This document shows, in pieces, positions 45,215 through 54,129 of a stretch of 64,000 nucleotides of DNA. Each line of letters begins with the position of its first letter. Positions within the stretch are counted from its first letter, which is position 1. The stretch is from positions 372,001-436,000 of the forward strand of contig JAVCCK010000010.1 in assembly GCA_030765525.1 (NCBI GenBank), written 5' to 3'. This DNA comes from Candidatus Lernaella stagnicola (GTDB lineage: Bacteria > Lernaellota > Lernaellaia > Lernaellales > Lernaellaceae). Position numbers and translations under genes: made by a program. Under the pieces are notes generated by a model. That model had not been told where the DNA came from. It did no database searches and worked only from the letters and a program-made list of their open reading frames with translations.

Positions 45215-45990
45215 CAATCCCCCCGGCCGAGCCGGGCCAAAAAGGCGCGTAGGGTCAAACGCAGGTAGATCAACCCCATGCGGATGATGGCGAATTGGCT
45301 TTGTCCCTTGCGGCGAAAGGAGTATGTCGTGGGGACTTGTTCGATGTGCAGCTTCAGCGCTTGGGCGCGAAACACCATTTCCGGCGAGATGCCGAAGTCG
45401 TGGCGCTGGAGTTGCAGTTCGACGAAGATGCTGCGGCGAAATGCGCGAAACGCGTTCGTGCTGTCGTCGATCGGCAGCCGCAACAACCACCTGGAAAAGG
45501 CCGAGAAATAGCGGCTGCCCAGCGCTTTGGCGCCACGCAGTTCGCCGTAGCTGCCGCCGAAAACGGCGCGGCTGGCCACGACGAGATCGGCTCCGTCCTG
45601 GAGGTGTTTGCGCATTTCGAGCAAGTCGTCGAGGTTGTCGCTGCGATCGGCCATGACCCAGGATACGAGGGGATAATGTGTTCGTGAGGTACCGGCTTTG
45701 AGTGCGGCGCCCATGCCGCCGTTCCCGGCCAGAATCATCGGCGTCAGCCAGGGACGCTGCGCGCTCTCATGTCGTAGCAGGGCCGCGCTTTGATCGGTCG
45801 ACCCGTCGTCGACGACAATCACCTCGACCTTGCACGGCGCCATGAGCACGAAGTGCTCCAGCTTCTCGAGCAAGCCAGGTAGATTTTCGCTTTCATTGTA
45901 AGCGGGCACGACAATTGATAAGTCCACCGAATCTCCGCGCAACGTTCGGATTTCGTTCAAGATAGCACGTTTCTTCGCACGCTCCAACAA
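45214..45990 (-). CDS. Family 2 glycosyltransferase, polyprenyl-phosphate sugar synthase-like
   Basis: 258 residues, soluble with an amphipathic C-terminus. SIVVPAYNESENLPGLLEKL at 24-43, the nucleotide-binding VIVVDDGSTDQS, and MADRSDN in place of the usual DxD are GT2/DPM1 marks. RRKGQSQFAIIRMG near the end is typical. DPM1-type enzymes load a sugar onto polyprenyl phosphate, which would supply the three GT-C proteins downstream. First gene of the leftward cluster; it faces away from dnaA. Confidence 0.87.
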   Translation of the reverse strand: MLERAKKRAILNEIRTLRGDSVDLSIVVPAYNESENLPGLLEKLEHFVLMAPCKVEVIVVDDGSTDQSAALLRHESAQRPWLTPMILAGNGGMGAALKAGTSRTHYPLVSWVMADRSDNLDDLLEMRKHLQDGADLVVASRAVFGGSYGELRGAKALGSRYFSAFSRWLLRLPIDDSTNAFRAFRRSIFVELQLQRHDFGISPEMVFRAQALKLHIEQVPTTYSFRRKGQSQFAIIRMGLIYLRLTLRAFLARLGRGD

Positions 45991-46480
45991 TTGGGACGGC
46001 GCATTTCACACCGCTTGCGGTTTCCGGCCAGTGAATCGGTGGAGTTTCTTCGGTGTCGGCGGGTGATATTCTAAAATAAGCGAACAGTTTCACCGTTGTT
46101 GAGCCACTGGCTTTTGTGTCGCGCCGAAACGCCGTGGCGTCCCTCTGTTATTATCAGGTAAAATAATCCTTTTTATCCACAGGGTGTGGAAGCATTTATC
46201 CAGGTAATTTCAAGCGCTACGCTTTTCGCATCTTTTTTAAAAAAAAGGATTGAAACGAGTCGGTGGAATTGCTACGTAATCAAAAGCCGGGGACGCACTC
46301 CTCGGCTTGACCGACAGCCAACTACACATGATTATGAGGGCTTGCCGGTGGGTTTATCTCATGTGATAGGGGTAAGCCTATAGGTCGCGTATGGGGTGTA
46401 TCTGTATTTTTGGTTTGCGCAGCAGGCACTCTGCGTAGATTTTCTTCTCTCGGGTTTCGGGAGTTGGGGGAAACATTCGT
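45991..46480. other. Upstream part of oriC and dnaA control region
   Basis: 490 bases without a gene. A perfect DnaA box TTATCCACA is at 46173-46181 and a partial one, TTATCCAGG, at 46196-46204, next to A/T tracts (46160-46260). A hairpin with arms aagccg/cggctt lies at 46284-46308. A candidate dnaA promoter follows. The strand bias of the window flips here. Confidence 0.7.
46307..46335 (+). promoter_or_regulatory. dnaA: Candidate dnaA promoter
   Basis: TTGACC and GATTAT are separated by 17 bases, about 145 bases before dnaA. The -10 box matches only four of six consensus positions, so this is tentative. Confidence 0.35.
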
Positions 46481-47827
46481 ATGGATTTGTGGAACCGCAC
46501 TTGTGATGTGCTTTCCAAGACGATTGATGCGAAAAATTTTACCGCGTGGATTCAACCGCTACGTCAGGCGCAGGCTAATCAAAGCTTCTTGCGGTTATCG
46601 GCCCCCAACAAGGTCGTCCGCAGTTGGTTTATCAAGCACTATTTGAAGCCTGCAACGGCCGTTTTAACTGAAATCACCGGCCGCGCCATGACCATCGAAG
46701 TGGGTGTTTCCAATCCACAAATGAGCTTCGATTCACAGGTCATTCTGCCGAAAGACCAAGCGAAGAAAACCGCCGAGTCGCCCAAAAACGGTTGCCGGCG
46801 TACCGCCAAACTGCCCAACGATCAATACACCTTTGAAAACTTCGTCGTCGGCCCGTCCAACGAATTTGCTTACGCCGCGGCCAAGAATGTCGCCAAAAAT
46901 CCGGGACAGGGAATGAACCCGCTGTTCATTTACGGCGGCACCGGCTTAGGCAAGACGCACTTGCTCAACGCTGTTGGTCATCGCCTGCTGCGACGCGATT
47001 CCGAGACGCGACTGGTGATGGTATCAGCCGAGCGCTTCATGAACGAGTTGATCGGCGCGATCCAGGGCAAACGTACCGGCGCGTTCCATCGTAAGTACCG
47101 TAATCTCGACGCTCTTTTGATCGATGACATCCAGACCATCGCCGGGAAGAATGCAACGCAAGAAGAATTTTTCCACACCTTTAACACGCTTTATGAAAAC
47201 GGCGCACAGATCGTTCTAGCCTCCGACCAATACCCGCGCGACATTCCCATGCTCGAAGAGCGCCTGTGCAGCCGTTTCGGTATGGGCATGATTGCCGACA
47301 TTCAGGTGCCGGAACTTGAAACACGCATGGCCATCATTCGCAAAAAGGCACTGGCCGAGAAAATCAAGATCAACGAGGATGTCACGTTCTACGTCGCCAG
47401 CCGCATTACCAATAACGTTCGTGAGCTGGAAGGCGCTTTACGCCGCATTGCCGCCTACAGCGAGTTACACGGTGGAAAAGTCGAGTTAGATATAGCCAAA
47501 CGCGCTCTGCGCCATATCATCGGAGATCCTGACAAGCCCATTGCCGTCGAGCAAGTACAGAAGACCGTTTGCGAGTATTTCAATATCAAGCAATCCGAGA
47601 TGCTGGGTGCGCGCCGTCACAAAGCAGTCGCTCAACCGCGGCAGGTCGCCATGTATCTTTCACGGAAATTGACCAATCATTCGTTTCCCGATATCGGCCG
47701 CAAATTCGGCGGCCGTGACCACACGACGGTAATGCACGCCGTGCGTAAAATGGAAACTCAATCGCAGGTGAATCCTGAGCTTTTGTCGATGCTGGAAACC
47801 CTTGAAAAGACCTTGCGAAACAAATAA
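46481..47827 (+). CDS. dnaA: Chromosomal replication initiator DnaA
   Basis: 448 residues. Domain I (1-85) begins LWNRTCDVLSKTIDAKNFTAWI; a short linker of ~35 residues follows. The AAA+ domain begins YTFENFVVGPSNEFAYAAA, with Walker A GGTGLGKTHLL, Walker B ALLIDDIQ, and sensor/Arg-finger ERLCSRFGMGM. Domain IV has GRDHTTVMHAVRKME, the DnaA-box-binding signature. DnaA boxes lie on both sides of the gene, suggesting a bipartite origin and autoregulation. The start follows GGGGGAAACATTCGT, a rather distant ribosome site. Confidence 0.98.
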   Translation: MDLWNRTCDVLSKTIDAKNFTAWIQPLRQAQANQSFLRLSAPNKVVRSWFIKHYLKPATAVLTEITGRAMTIEVGVSNPQMSFDSQVILPKDQAKKTAESPKNGCRRTAKLPNDQYTFENFVVGPSNEFAYAAAKNVAKNPGQGMNPLFIYGGTGLGKTHLLNAVGHRLLRRDSETRLVMVSAERFMNELIGAIQGKRTGAFHRKYRNLDALLIDDIQTIAGKNATQEEFFHTFNTLYENGAQIVLASDQYPRDIPMLEERLCSRFGMGMIADIQVPELETRMAIIRKKALAEKIKINEDVTFYVASRITNNVRELEGALRRIAAYSELHGGKVELDIAKRALRHIIGDPDKPIAVEQVQKTVCEYFNIKQSEMLGARRHKAVAQPRQVAMYLSRKLTNHSFPDIGRKFGGRDHTTVMHAVRKMETQSQVNPELLSMLETLEKTLRNK

Positions 47828-48062
47828 AAAGGCAGGGGATAACCTTGTGGCGTACCTCGGGAAAATGATGTATATAAACTGTGTACAAGGTAAACATGGT
47901 TTAAGTTGCACAAATGATTCACGTGTTTTCCACAGGCATATACACCATGAAAGCACGTGGATTTACCAGATGTTAACTCACTTATCCACGAGGTTTAAGG
48001 AGCTCTACATCTACTAATGTTTTAATTCTTCTTTTTCATAAGTAGAAAAAGGAAGGAACCTC
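47828..48062. other. oriC core: DnaA boxes and AT-rich unwinding region between dnaA and dnaN
   Basis: 235 bases. An AT-rich tract (47860-47925) is followed by TTTTCCACA (47926-47934) and TTATCCACG (47982-47990), each one base off the consensus, plus weaker boxes such as CGTGGATTT (47956). Gene order, composition and strand switch all support replication starting here. Confidence 0.8.
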
Positions 48063-49181
48063 ATGCAGTTCACAATAGCTCGAGAAGAACTTCTCCGCGG
48101 CCTCGGACGGGCGCAAAGCGTAATCGAGAAAAAGTCGACCCTCCCGATCCTTTCCAACGTGCTCGTGGAAGCCAAAGGCGACACCGTCACGATCGTGGCC
48201 ACGGATCTGGAAGTCGGCGTTCGGAGCGTTTGCGAAGCAGCCGTCGACAAAGATGGTTCAATTACCGTCAACGCGAAGAAGCTTTTCGAAATATGCAAGG
48301 AACTCGAAACCGATGAAATCGGCTTCAAGGTGTTGTCCAACGATTGGGTCGAGATCACTAGCGGTGCGTATTCATCCCGCCTGGTCGGTTTGGCCGCCGA
48401 TGATTTCCCGGTCCTTCCGGCTACCGATACCGAGAAAACCATCACGCTGAACGGCTCCCTCGTGGCCGAAATGATCGACAAAACGCAATACGCCATCAGC
48501 ACCAACGAGACCCGCTACTACCTCAACGGCGTCTACCTGCTTATCGCCACCGAGGACGACAAGAAAGTCCTACGCATGGTGGCCACTGATGGGCACCGCT
48601 TGAGCCTATGCGACAAAGAACTCCCCGAAGGTTTCGACGTCGATTTGGACGGTATTATCGTGCCGAAAAAAGGTGTCGTGGAACTGCGTAAGCTCGTTGG
48701 TGAAGCTGATGGCGATGTGACGATCGGCTTCATGGAACGCACGATCACCGCCAAACGCAGCGACGTGGAATTGATTGTAAGGCTCATCGATGGCGAGTAT
48801 CCGGATTACCGCCAGGTGATACCGCAAGGCAACGACAAGATCGTAACCTGCCCGCAAGACGCTCTGACGCGCGCTACACGCCGGGTAGCGATCATGGCAA
48901 CCGAACTGAATAAAGGCGTCAAAGTATCGCTCGAACGAGGGGCGATCGAAATTAGCTGTAACAACCCCAATCTCGGCACGGCGCATGAACAATTGGACGC
49001 GACGTATGACGGGCCGAAGTTGGAAATTGGCTTCAACGCAAGATACATCTTAGACGTGTTGGGCGTGGCGGCCAGCGAGGATATCCTCCTTGAGCTGAGC
49101 GACGCGTTGTCACCGTGCGTACTTCGTACCCCAGCGGATTCAGGCTTCCTGGCCGTGATTATGCCGATGCGGTTGGAGTGA
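48063..49181 (+). CDS. dnaN: DNA polymerase III beta sliding clamp
   Basis: 372 residues, normal length, three clamp domains. Starts MQFTIAREELLRGLGRAQ; contains ISTNETRYYLNGVYL near 145, ATDGHRLSLC near 175 and ends with the MPMRLE motif that forms part of the peptide-binding groove. A GGAAGG ribosome site precedes the ATG. Follows dnaA as usual. Confidence 0.98.
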   Translation: MQFTIAREELLRGLGRAQSVIEKKSTLPILSNVLVEAKGDTVTIVATDLEVGVRSVCEAAVDKDGSITVNAKKLFEICKELETDEIGFKVLSNDWVEITSGAYSSRLVGLAADDFPVLPATDTEKTITLNGSLVAEMIDKTQYAISTNETRYYLNGVYLLIATEDDKKVLRMVATDGHRLSLCDKELPEGFDVDLDGIIVPKKGVVELRKLVGEADGDVTIGFMERTITAKRSDVELIVRLIDGEYPDYRQVIPQGNDKIVTCPQDALTRATRRVAIMATELNKGVKVSLERGAIEISCNNPNLGTAHEQLDATYDGPKLEIGFNARYILDVLGVAASEDILLELSDALSPCVLRTPADSGFLAVIMPMRLE

Positions 49182-49200
49182 ACACAACAAGGATCCATTC

Positions 49201-49608
49201 GTGAAATCGCGAAACGGACTTTACTCGTCGCTCTTTCCTAAAAGGGCGGCTTTCATTTTCGGCATTTTGTGCTTGCTCCTGTGTATTTTCGTGTTGGTAA
49301 TGAATTTATCCTGCACGGGTGACAGCGACCGTCCGTCGGGTGTTGGAATGACCGGAGATGTAGGAGCGCCGTGCGAATTGCGGTGCGTGGGAGATTGGTG
49401 CAAAACCGACGATACGCAAGAATGCGGATCCGGTTTTTGTTTAGGACCCGGCGGCGACACATACTGTTCGATTGTTTGCGAGTTCGATGGTTTCTGTCCT
49501 GAAGGGTTTATTTGCACAGAGGAGTGCTCGACGCAGGTGGCGAAGAATCCGGTTTGCGTTCGAGAAAAAGATATTGCTCTGCTGCAAGAACTTGAATACT
49601 GCCCGTAA
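49201..49608 (+). CDS. Small cysteine-rich lipoprotein or membrane-anchored protein
   Basis: A GTG start with AAGGA seven bases upstream; 135 residues. A hydrophobic segment (about 17-36) is followed by NLSC, a plausible lipobox. The mature part has thirteen cysteines in patterns such as CGSGFC, CSIVCEFDGFCPEGFIC and CTEEC, as in small disulfide-bonded extracytoplasmic domains common in Myxococcota-like genomes. No enzyme motif. 15 bp upstream of the AMMECR1-like lipoprotein and probably co-transcribed. Confidence 0.72.
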   Translation: MKSRNGLYSSLFPKRAAFIFGILCLLLCIFVLVMNLSCTGDSDRPSGVGMTGDVGAPCELRCVGDWCKTDDTQECGSGFCLGPGGDTYCSIVCEFDGFCPEGFICTEECSTQVAKNPVCVREKDIALLQELEYCP

Positions 49609-49623
49609 GAAAAGGAGGACATT

Positions 49624-51621
49624 GTGAATAGTGCCCTGCGCATTACGGTTGTGATTTTAGCCTTGTTGATGCTTGTTGTAGCGTGTGACAAGGCCGCGAC
49701 ACCAGTCGATTACACTCACAAACGCGTGACACTCACCGATGAAGATCGCACCGCATTGGTCGGAGCGGCTCGCCAGTGTCTCGAAGAAGGCAAGATAGAT
49801 AGCAGCGCGTTTTCCTCCACGTTAAATGCTCCTTACAATAAAGATGTATTTGTTTACGCATTTGGCGCCGGCAACCGGCCGATGCATATGCGCGCTCATG
49901 AAAAAACCATCGCCGCTTCGTTGGAAAAAGCCTGCAGTGCGTTGTACACCAACGACCGCTTTTCGCGGAAGTTCAAGGGCAAGATGAAACAGGCCCGCAT
50001 CGGCGTGTACATCATGGACGACCTGAAAGAGGTCAACACGCGCAGCGTCAAGAAAATGAAGCGCATTATTGAACCGGGCGTGCACGGTTTGATGGTTTCT
50101 TACAAAGGTGAATTGGGCTATCAACTCGGCGAGGAAGTTCTTTTCAACGGTTGGGGCATGAAAGGTTTTGGCGACCGCGACCGTGTGTCGGGTTCCGGAA
50201 TGGAACAACGTCGTTTGGAAAGGTTGTGTCGAGCCGCCGATTGGCCGCATACCGCTTGGAAAGATAAGGTGCAGTCGAGAATTTGGCACTTCACCACCCA
50301 CACAGCTTTGGAAATGGAACCCGGCGGTAAAGTCTTTGAATCCTACCGGGCATTCATGTTGTGGCCGAAAGAAATTACGCGCAGCCGACTGTTGGAGTCG
50401 GCGTGGCTAGCCGGTCGCCATCTGGCAATGCACACAGATAAGAAAGGCAAACTGGGCTACCACTATCGTCCGGTTCGAGACGAATTCGCCAAAGACAAAT
50501 ATTACAACATCGTGCGTCACGCCGGCAGCGTTTGGGGGTTGTTTACGGCCTATAATGCAACCGGCGACCGTTTCCTGTTTGAGGCCGGCCAGCGTGCCCT
50601 CACGTACCTCGAGAACGAAATTAAGATTGCCGAGGAAGATCCCGAGGTCGCCTTCCTCGATTATCGAGGCCGGTCGTATTTGGGCACCAACGCGCTGACG
50701 TTGTTGTCGCTGATCGAGATCCCAAATGAAGCACTGACGCCAAAATTGCTGGAGCTTCGTACGAAACTCGGCAATGGCTTAATCGCATTCCAGGTTGAGG
50801 ACGGGCGGTTTTATAAATCGTGGCGCGAAGTAATGCGCGGCGGCCCGGTACCGGATCCGCAGCCTCGCTACTTCCCGGGAGAGGCATTCCTGGCGCTCGT
50901 GAAGTTCTATGAAATCGACCGGAACGAGAAATGGCTGACGGCCGCCTCGAAATGCGCCGCGGCTCAAATGAGGGAATGGGACAGCAACCCGAAGCAGCAA
51001 CCGGATGCCTGGGTCGTACAGGCTATGAGCCGCCTTTATCCTTTCACGAACAACGAAAAGTTGCCGGAGTACGTCTTCAAGATGGTCGAGTGGCACTTCC
51101 ACCATCAGTGGGGAATGCCGGAAAAGGGTAAGCGCCAGGCGATGCCCTACGCGGATTATTTCGGCGGGGCCGATAACTCCACACCGCCGCGTTCTACGCC
51201 GACCAGCGCCCGTAATGAAGCGAATACCGAGGCCTGGCATCTGGCCCGCCGCGTCGGTAATGCCGAGATGGAAAAGCGCCTGGGCGATTCGGTCATGGCC
51301 GCGCTGTGGCACAATTCTGTCGACCAATTTCGACCGGAAACGTCGTATTTCCTTAGTGATCCCGAGAAAGCTTTGGGCGGCATCCGCGGCTCGTTGATAA
51401 GCAACGACATTCGCATTGATTACAACCAACACTTCCTCTCCGCCGCAATCAACGGCCTCGATCTTGCCGAAGAGCGCTATGGCGTCGGCGAACTTGGACC
51501 GTTGTCCAGCGGCAAAATTATTGACGTGCACAAAGCGAAGATCGATCCGGCCGAAGCTGCAAAACAGCTCAGCGATCCGACCGCGGAAACCGAAGAAAAA
51601 GCCGGGGAGGGCGAAAAGTAA
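49624..51621 (+). CDS. Lipoprotein with AMMECR1-like domain fused to an alpha/alpha-barrel-like domain
   Basis: A GTG start with AGGAGG five bases upstream; 665 residues. Lipobox LVVAC at residue ~21. Residues ~40-240 resemble AMMECR1: a DRF-containing helix pair, GVHGLMVSYKGELGYQLGEEV, GW, then LERLCRAADWPHTAWKD and IWHFTTHTALEM. The family's LRGCIG hexapeptide is missing. Residues ~265-620 show the repeated helical pattern of (alpha/alpha)6 barrels (LESAWLAGRHLAMH, YNIVRHAGSVWGLFTAYNATGD, NANTEAWHLARRVGN-like), as in glycan epimerases, lyases and glucosidases. An acidic Lys/Glu tail ends it. Location is probably periplasmic. Function unknown. Confidence 0.72.
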   Translation: MNSALRITVVILALLMLVVACDKAATPVDYTHKRVTLTDEDRTALVGAARQCLEEGKIDSSAFSSTLNAPYNKDVFVYAFGAGNRPMHMRAHEKTIAASLEKACSALYTNDRFSRKFKGKMKQARIGVYIMDDLKEVNTRSVKKMKRIIEPGVHGLMVSYKGELGYQLGEEVLFNGWGMKGFGDRDRVSGSGMEQRRLERLCRAADWPHTAWKDKVQSRIWHFTTHTALEMEPGGKVFESYRAFMLWPKEITRSRLLESAWLAGRHLAMHTDKKGKLGYHYRPVRDEFAKDKYYNIVRHAGSVWGLFTAYNATGDRFLFEAGQRALTYLENEIKIAEEDPEVAFLDYRGRSYLGTNALTLLSLIEIPNEALTPKLLELRTKLGNGLIAFQVEDGRFYKSWREVMRGGPVPDPQPRYFPGEAFLALVKFYEIDRNEKWLTAASKCAAAQMREWDSNPKQQPDAWVVQAMSRLYPFTNNEKLPEYVFKMVEWHFHHQWGMPEKGKRQAMPYADYFGGADNSTPPRSTPTSARNEANTEAWHLARRVGNAEMEKRLGDSVMAALWHNSVDQFRPETSYFLSDPEKALGGIRGSLISNDIRIDYNQHFLSAAINGLDLAEERYGVGELGPLSSGKIIDVHKAKIDPAEAAKQLSDPTAETEEKAGEGEK

Positions 51622-51677
51622 TCGTAATCTCGGCATAGTCGCCAACGGAGGCCGTACCGATTTCGCTGCCCAAGCCA

Positions 51678-53345
51678 TTGTTCGCGCTACGCTTACTGCG
51701 AACACTTTTTATGGCTGTCAATCTGGCGGCGGCGGCGGCCTTCGTTTGGTTTTCCCTTAACTATTTCTGGCCCTTCGTTTTTTTCGACACTCCGCCGCTC
51801 GATCGCCAACTCAACAAAACGATGGTCTCGAAAAGCATCCCGGGAGCGATCGAGAACATCGATCTCGAATTTCGACCGGCCGGCCCGGCTCGGGCTTTAT
51901 TCGTGCTTTTCGACTACGCCGGCTTCTATGACGATTACCAAGCGTTGCGATTCAGTGCGATTCCGGAATTGCCGTCCGGTCTTGTTGTCTACAAAAAAGG
52001 ACTTGTCGATCGCGTCCGGCCGTTTCGAAAAACGCTTATCGATGATATCAACAAAATAGGGGTGCATTTCGGCGGCGGTAAACTATCGGTTTGGTTAAAC
52101 GGGGAGGAAGTATTCGACGACTATTTCCAGCCGGAAGTAGAGCGACATTTTACGATACGTGACAACGGTGTCGCCGTTGGCGAAATGAGCGAACAGCCAA
52201 GCGTCGGTTTCGCGATCGTTCCTTCCCATGTTTTGCATTTCTTTCGGCCGGCCCTTTCGCCATTGCGGGATGTGACATTTACCTACTGGAACGCAAGCGG
52301 CGCGAGAGAAGATATCGGCATTATGCCCCTGGCTGCGCGCCAGGTGATCATCGGCCTGATTGTAGTGTTTTTGTTTGCGGCGGCATGGTGGGGTGATGCG
52401 CGACTGTTTCGGAAAATCGAGAAGTCTCGGAAATTGTCGCGTGCCGTCAAAACGCTTGTACAGAGCTATCCGCTTTGGCCGTGGATTGCCGCGCTCTTTG
52501 TTCTGGCGAGCGTCGTGGCCGTGGATCAGGCAAAAAGAGGCGACGCCGAAGCGACGTGGTTAAAGGAATATGTGAGCGTCGGCGGGTTTGACGTCGAAGG
52601 CTTCAAGAGGAAGCCGGTGTTAAGACGAAACGGTGAGCGAGTGGAGGTCGACTTAGGTGAAAATGTTGACCGGGTTATAGCCTTCGGTGGGTCGACAACC
52701 CACGGCGTGCCGTATTTCCGCGGCGAATACGATTGGCCGACGCAATTAGAGGGTTTACTGAAAACAAGGCGGCGCGTCGCTGGTCGCGAGTGGCAGGTAA
52801 CCAATCTCGGTTTTGTGGGCAACTATTTAAAAACGAACTTTCCGGATGAAATCGGCGCGTTTTTTGAGGTGACAAAACCAAGGGCCATTGTCATCAATAG
52901 CGTCATTAACGAATATTACAAAAATCGGCCGTACGACAATTTGTGGCAGTCATTGGGATATTGGAAGAGACAGACAGCGGACCGGGCGGAAGGCTTGGAA
53001 GAATATAGGGCGGAATTGGAGCGGGCGATCGAAATATCAAAGAAATATTGCGATGTGGTTGCGGTCGTTGAGCCGCCGGTCGACAGCTATTATTTTCGTG
53101 GCAACCCATGGGCAGCGTGGCAGGGCGCGATGAAAGACGTCGCAAAGGAGAAGGGCGCGATCGTCGTGGAATTGCAGGAACGATTTGACGAGACGCAGCA
53201 GAGGTTCGTGTTTTTCGAGTACATGCACGAAACGCTGCAGGGGTACCGGTGGATAGCCGAGTCGGTGTTCGAAGCATTGGAGAAAAGAAGCGCGTTATTT
53301 CTCGACGAGGCGGACGTGGAGAGTGGCGCCGGATTCAAGCAGTAG
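51678..53345 (+). CDS. Membrane-anchored SGNH-hydrolase-like protein
   Basis: 556 residues from a TTG at 51678; a GGAGG at 51647 fits better an in-frame ATT at 51660, which would add six residues. Membrane segments near 11-33, 217-240 and 262-280 bracket an extracytoplasmic beta-domain. The C-terminal SGNH-like domain has AFGGSTTHGVP (Ser), NLGFVGN (Gly), INSVINEYYKNRP (Asn) and EYMHETLQGYRW, with the catalytic His but no Asp two residues before. Probable ester hydrolase or O-acyl handling protein at the cell surface. Its 3' end overlaps the convergent next gene by 51 bases. Confidence 0.75.
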   Translation: MFALRLLRTLFMAVNLAAAAAFVWFSLNYFWPFVFFDTPPLDRQLNKTMVSKSIPGAIENIDLEFRPAGPARALFVLFDYAGFYDDYQALRFSAIPELPSGLVVYKKGLVDRVRPFRKTLIDDINKIGVHFGGGKLSVWLNGEEVFDDYFQPEVERHFTIRDNGVAVGEMSEQPSVGFAIVPSHVLHFFRPALSPLRDVTFTYWNASGAREDIGIMPLAARQVIIGLIVVFLFAAAWWGDARLFRKIEKSRKLSRAVKTLVQSYPLWPWIAALFVLASVVAVDQAKRGDAEATWLKEYVSVGGFDVEGFKRKPVLRRNGERVEVDLGENVDRVIAFGGSTTHGVPYFRGEYDWPTQLEGLLKTRRRVAGREWQVTNLGFVGNYLKTNFPDEIGAFFEVTKPRAIVINSVINEYYKNRPYDNLWQSLGYWKRQTADRAEGLEEYRAELERAIEISKKYCDVVAVVEPPVDSYYFRGNPWAAWQGAMKDVAKEKGAIVVELQERFDETQQRFVFFEYMHETLQGYRWIAESVFEALEKRSALFLDEADVESGAGFKQ

Positions 53346-53882
53346 CGCCATCGCGTCACTTTCGACATGGTACGAGATTTTACGGATGACCAATGGATCG
53401 AGGTTGAAGACGACCTCGATGTTGATCAGTTTGCCGTTGCGGCCGACGCGAACTGACGACGGGTATCCGGGCGCGTCGCTGAGGTGCTGCGGCTTCCCCA
53501 AACCATTGGGCAGAATAATGTGGTCGAGGCTCAAGCTGATCACCGAGGCAAATTCGTAGTCGGTGGCGTAGAGCTGGGTTGGGTGACCGTCAAGCGGAGG
53601 CGACCAGACGCGGCGGCGTTGATCGTATACGGCGAGGACCTCGCCAATGCCGCGCGTATTGCGCACGTGAAACCGCAGGGCGTCGAACATAACCAATACG
53701 AGTTGGCCGCGATCGTAGCCGTCACGAGCGACACGTATCGACGCCAACGCCGGTATCTTGTCCAGTTCGAGGGTTTCCAGGACTTCGTATCGCGGCTTTT
53801 TCTCGCACGCGGTAAAAACGGCGCATAGGAAAAAGACAAGCAGCGAAGCGAGAAGCGATTTTTTGACTTTTGACAAATCCAT
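53295..53882 (-). CDS. Small lipoprotein, function unknown
   Basis: 195 residues from ATG 53880-53882 (MDLSKVKK). Signal peptide with lipobox VFTAC at residue ~26. The mature part is beta-rich and charged, with no domain I recognise. Its last 17 codons overlap, on the opposite strand, the end of the SGNH gene. Upstream it faces mgtE divergently. Confidence 0.65.
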   Translation of the reverse strand: MDLSKVKKSLLASLLVFFLCAVFTACEKKPRYEVLETLELDKIPALASIRVARDGYDRGQLVLVMFDALRFHVRNTRGIGEVLAVYDQRRRVWSPPLDGHPTQLYATDYEFASVISLSLDHIILPNGLGKPQHLSDAPGYPSSVRVGRNGKLINIEVVFNLDPLVIRKISYHVESDAMALLLESGATLHVRLVEK

Positions 53883-54050
53883 GATCGGTCCATCTTGTAC
53901 TAAGCCTGGGGCCAACACGCAAGAGAAAAGCGATATCCGACAAAGAACGAGCCTGGTGAGGAGGAATGGGCGTCGGTCCAAAGGCCCGAAAAACGCTGGC
54001 GCCGAAACGAAAGGATGCACCGCCGCGGGCCATTTCTCCAACATCTTCAA

Positions 54051-54079
54051 TTGACTTGGTAGTAACTACCGTGTAGAAC
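54051..54079 (+). promoter_or_regulatory. mgtE: mgtE promoter with a palindromic operator in the spacer
   Basis: TTGACT (54051-54056) and TAGAAC (54074-54079) are 17 bases apart. The spacer contains GGTAGT-A-ACTACC (54058-54070), a perfect inverted repeat that would sit between the sigma-factor contacts. The leader of about 45 bases is too short for an M-box riboswitch, so control by a DNA-binding protein is likely (inference). Confidence 0.6.
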
Positions 54080-54129
54080 CGGCACAGTATTGACGCTCGG
54101 TCGTTCCTAAACAAAAACGAACAACAACC

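Noticed and set aside
54080-54129. M-box magnesium riboswitch before mgtE
   Set aside because: The leader is only about 45 bases and shows no M-box elements.
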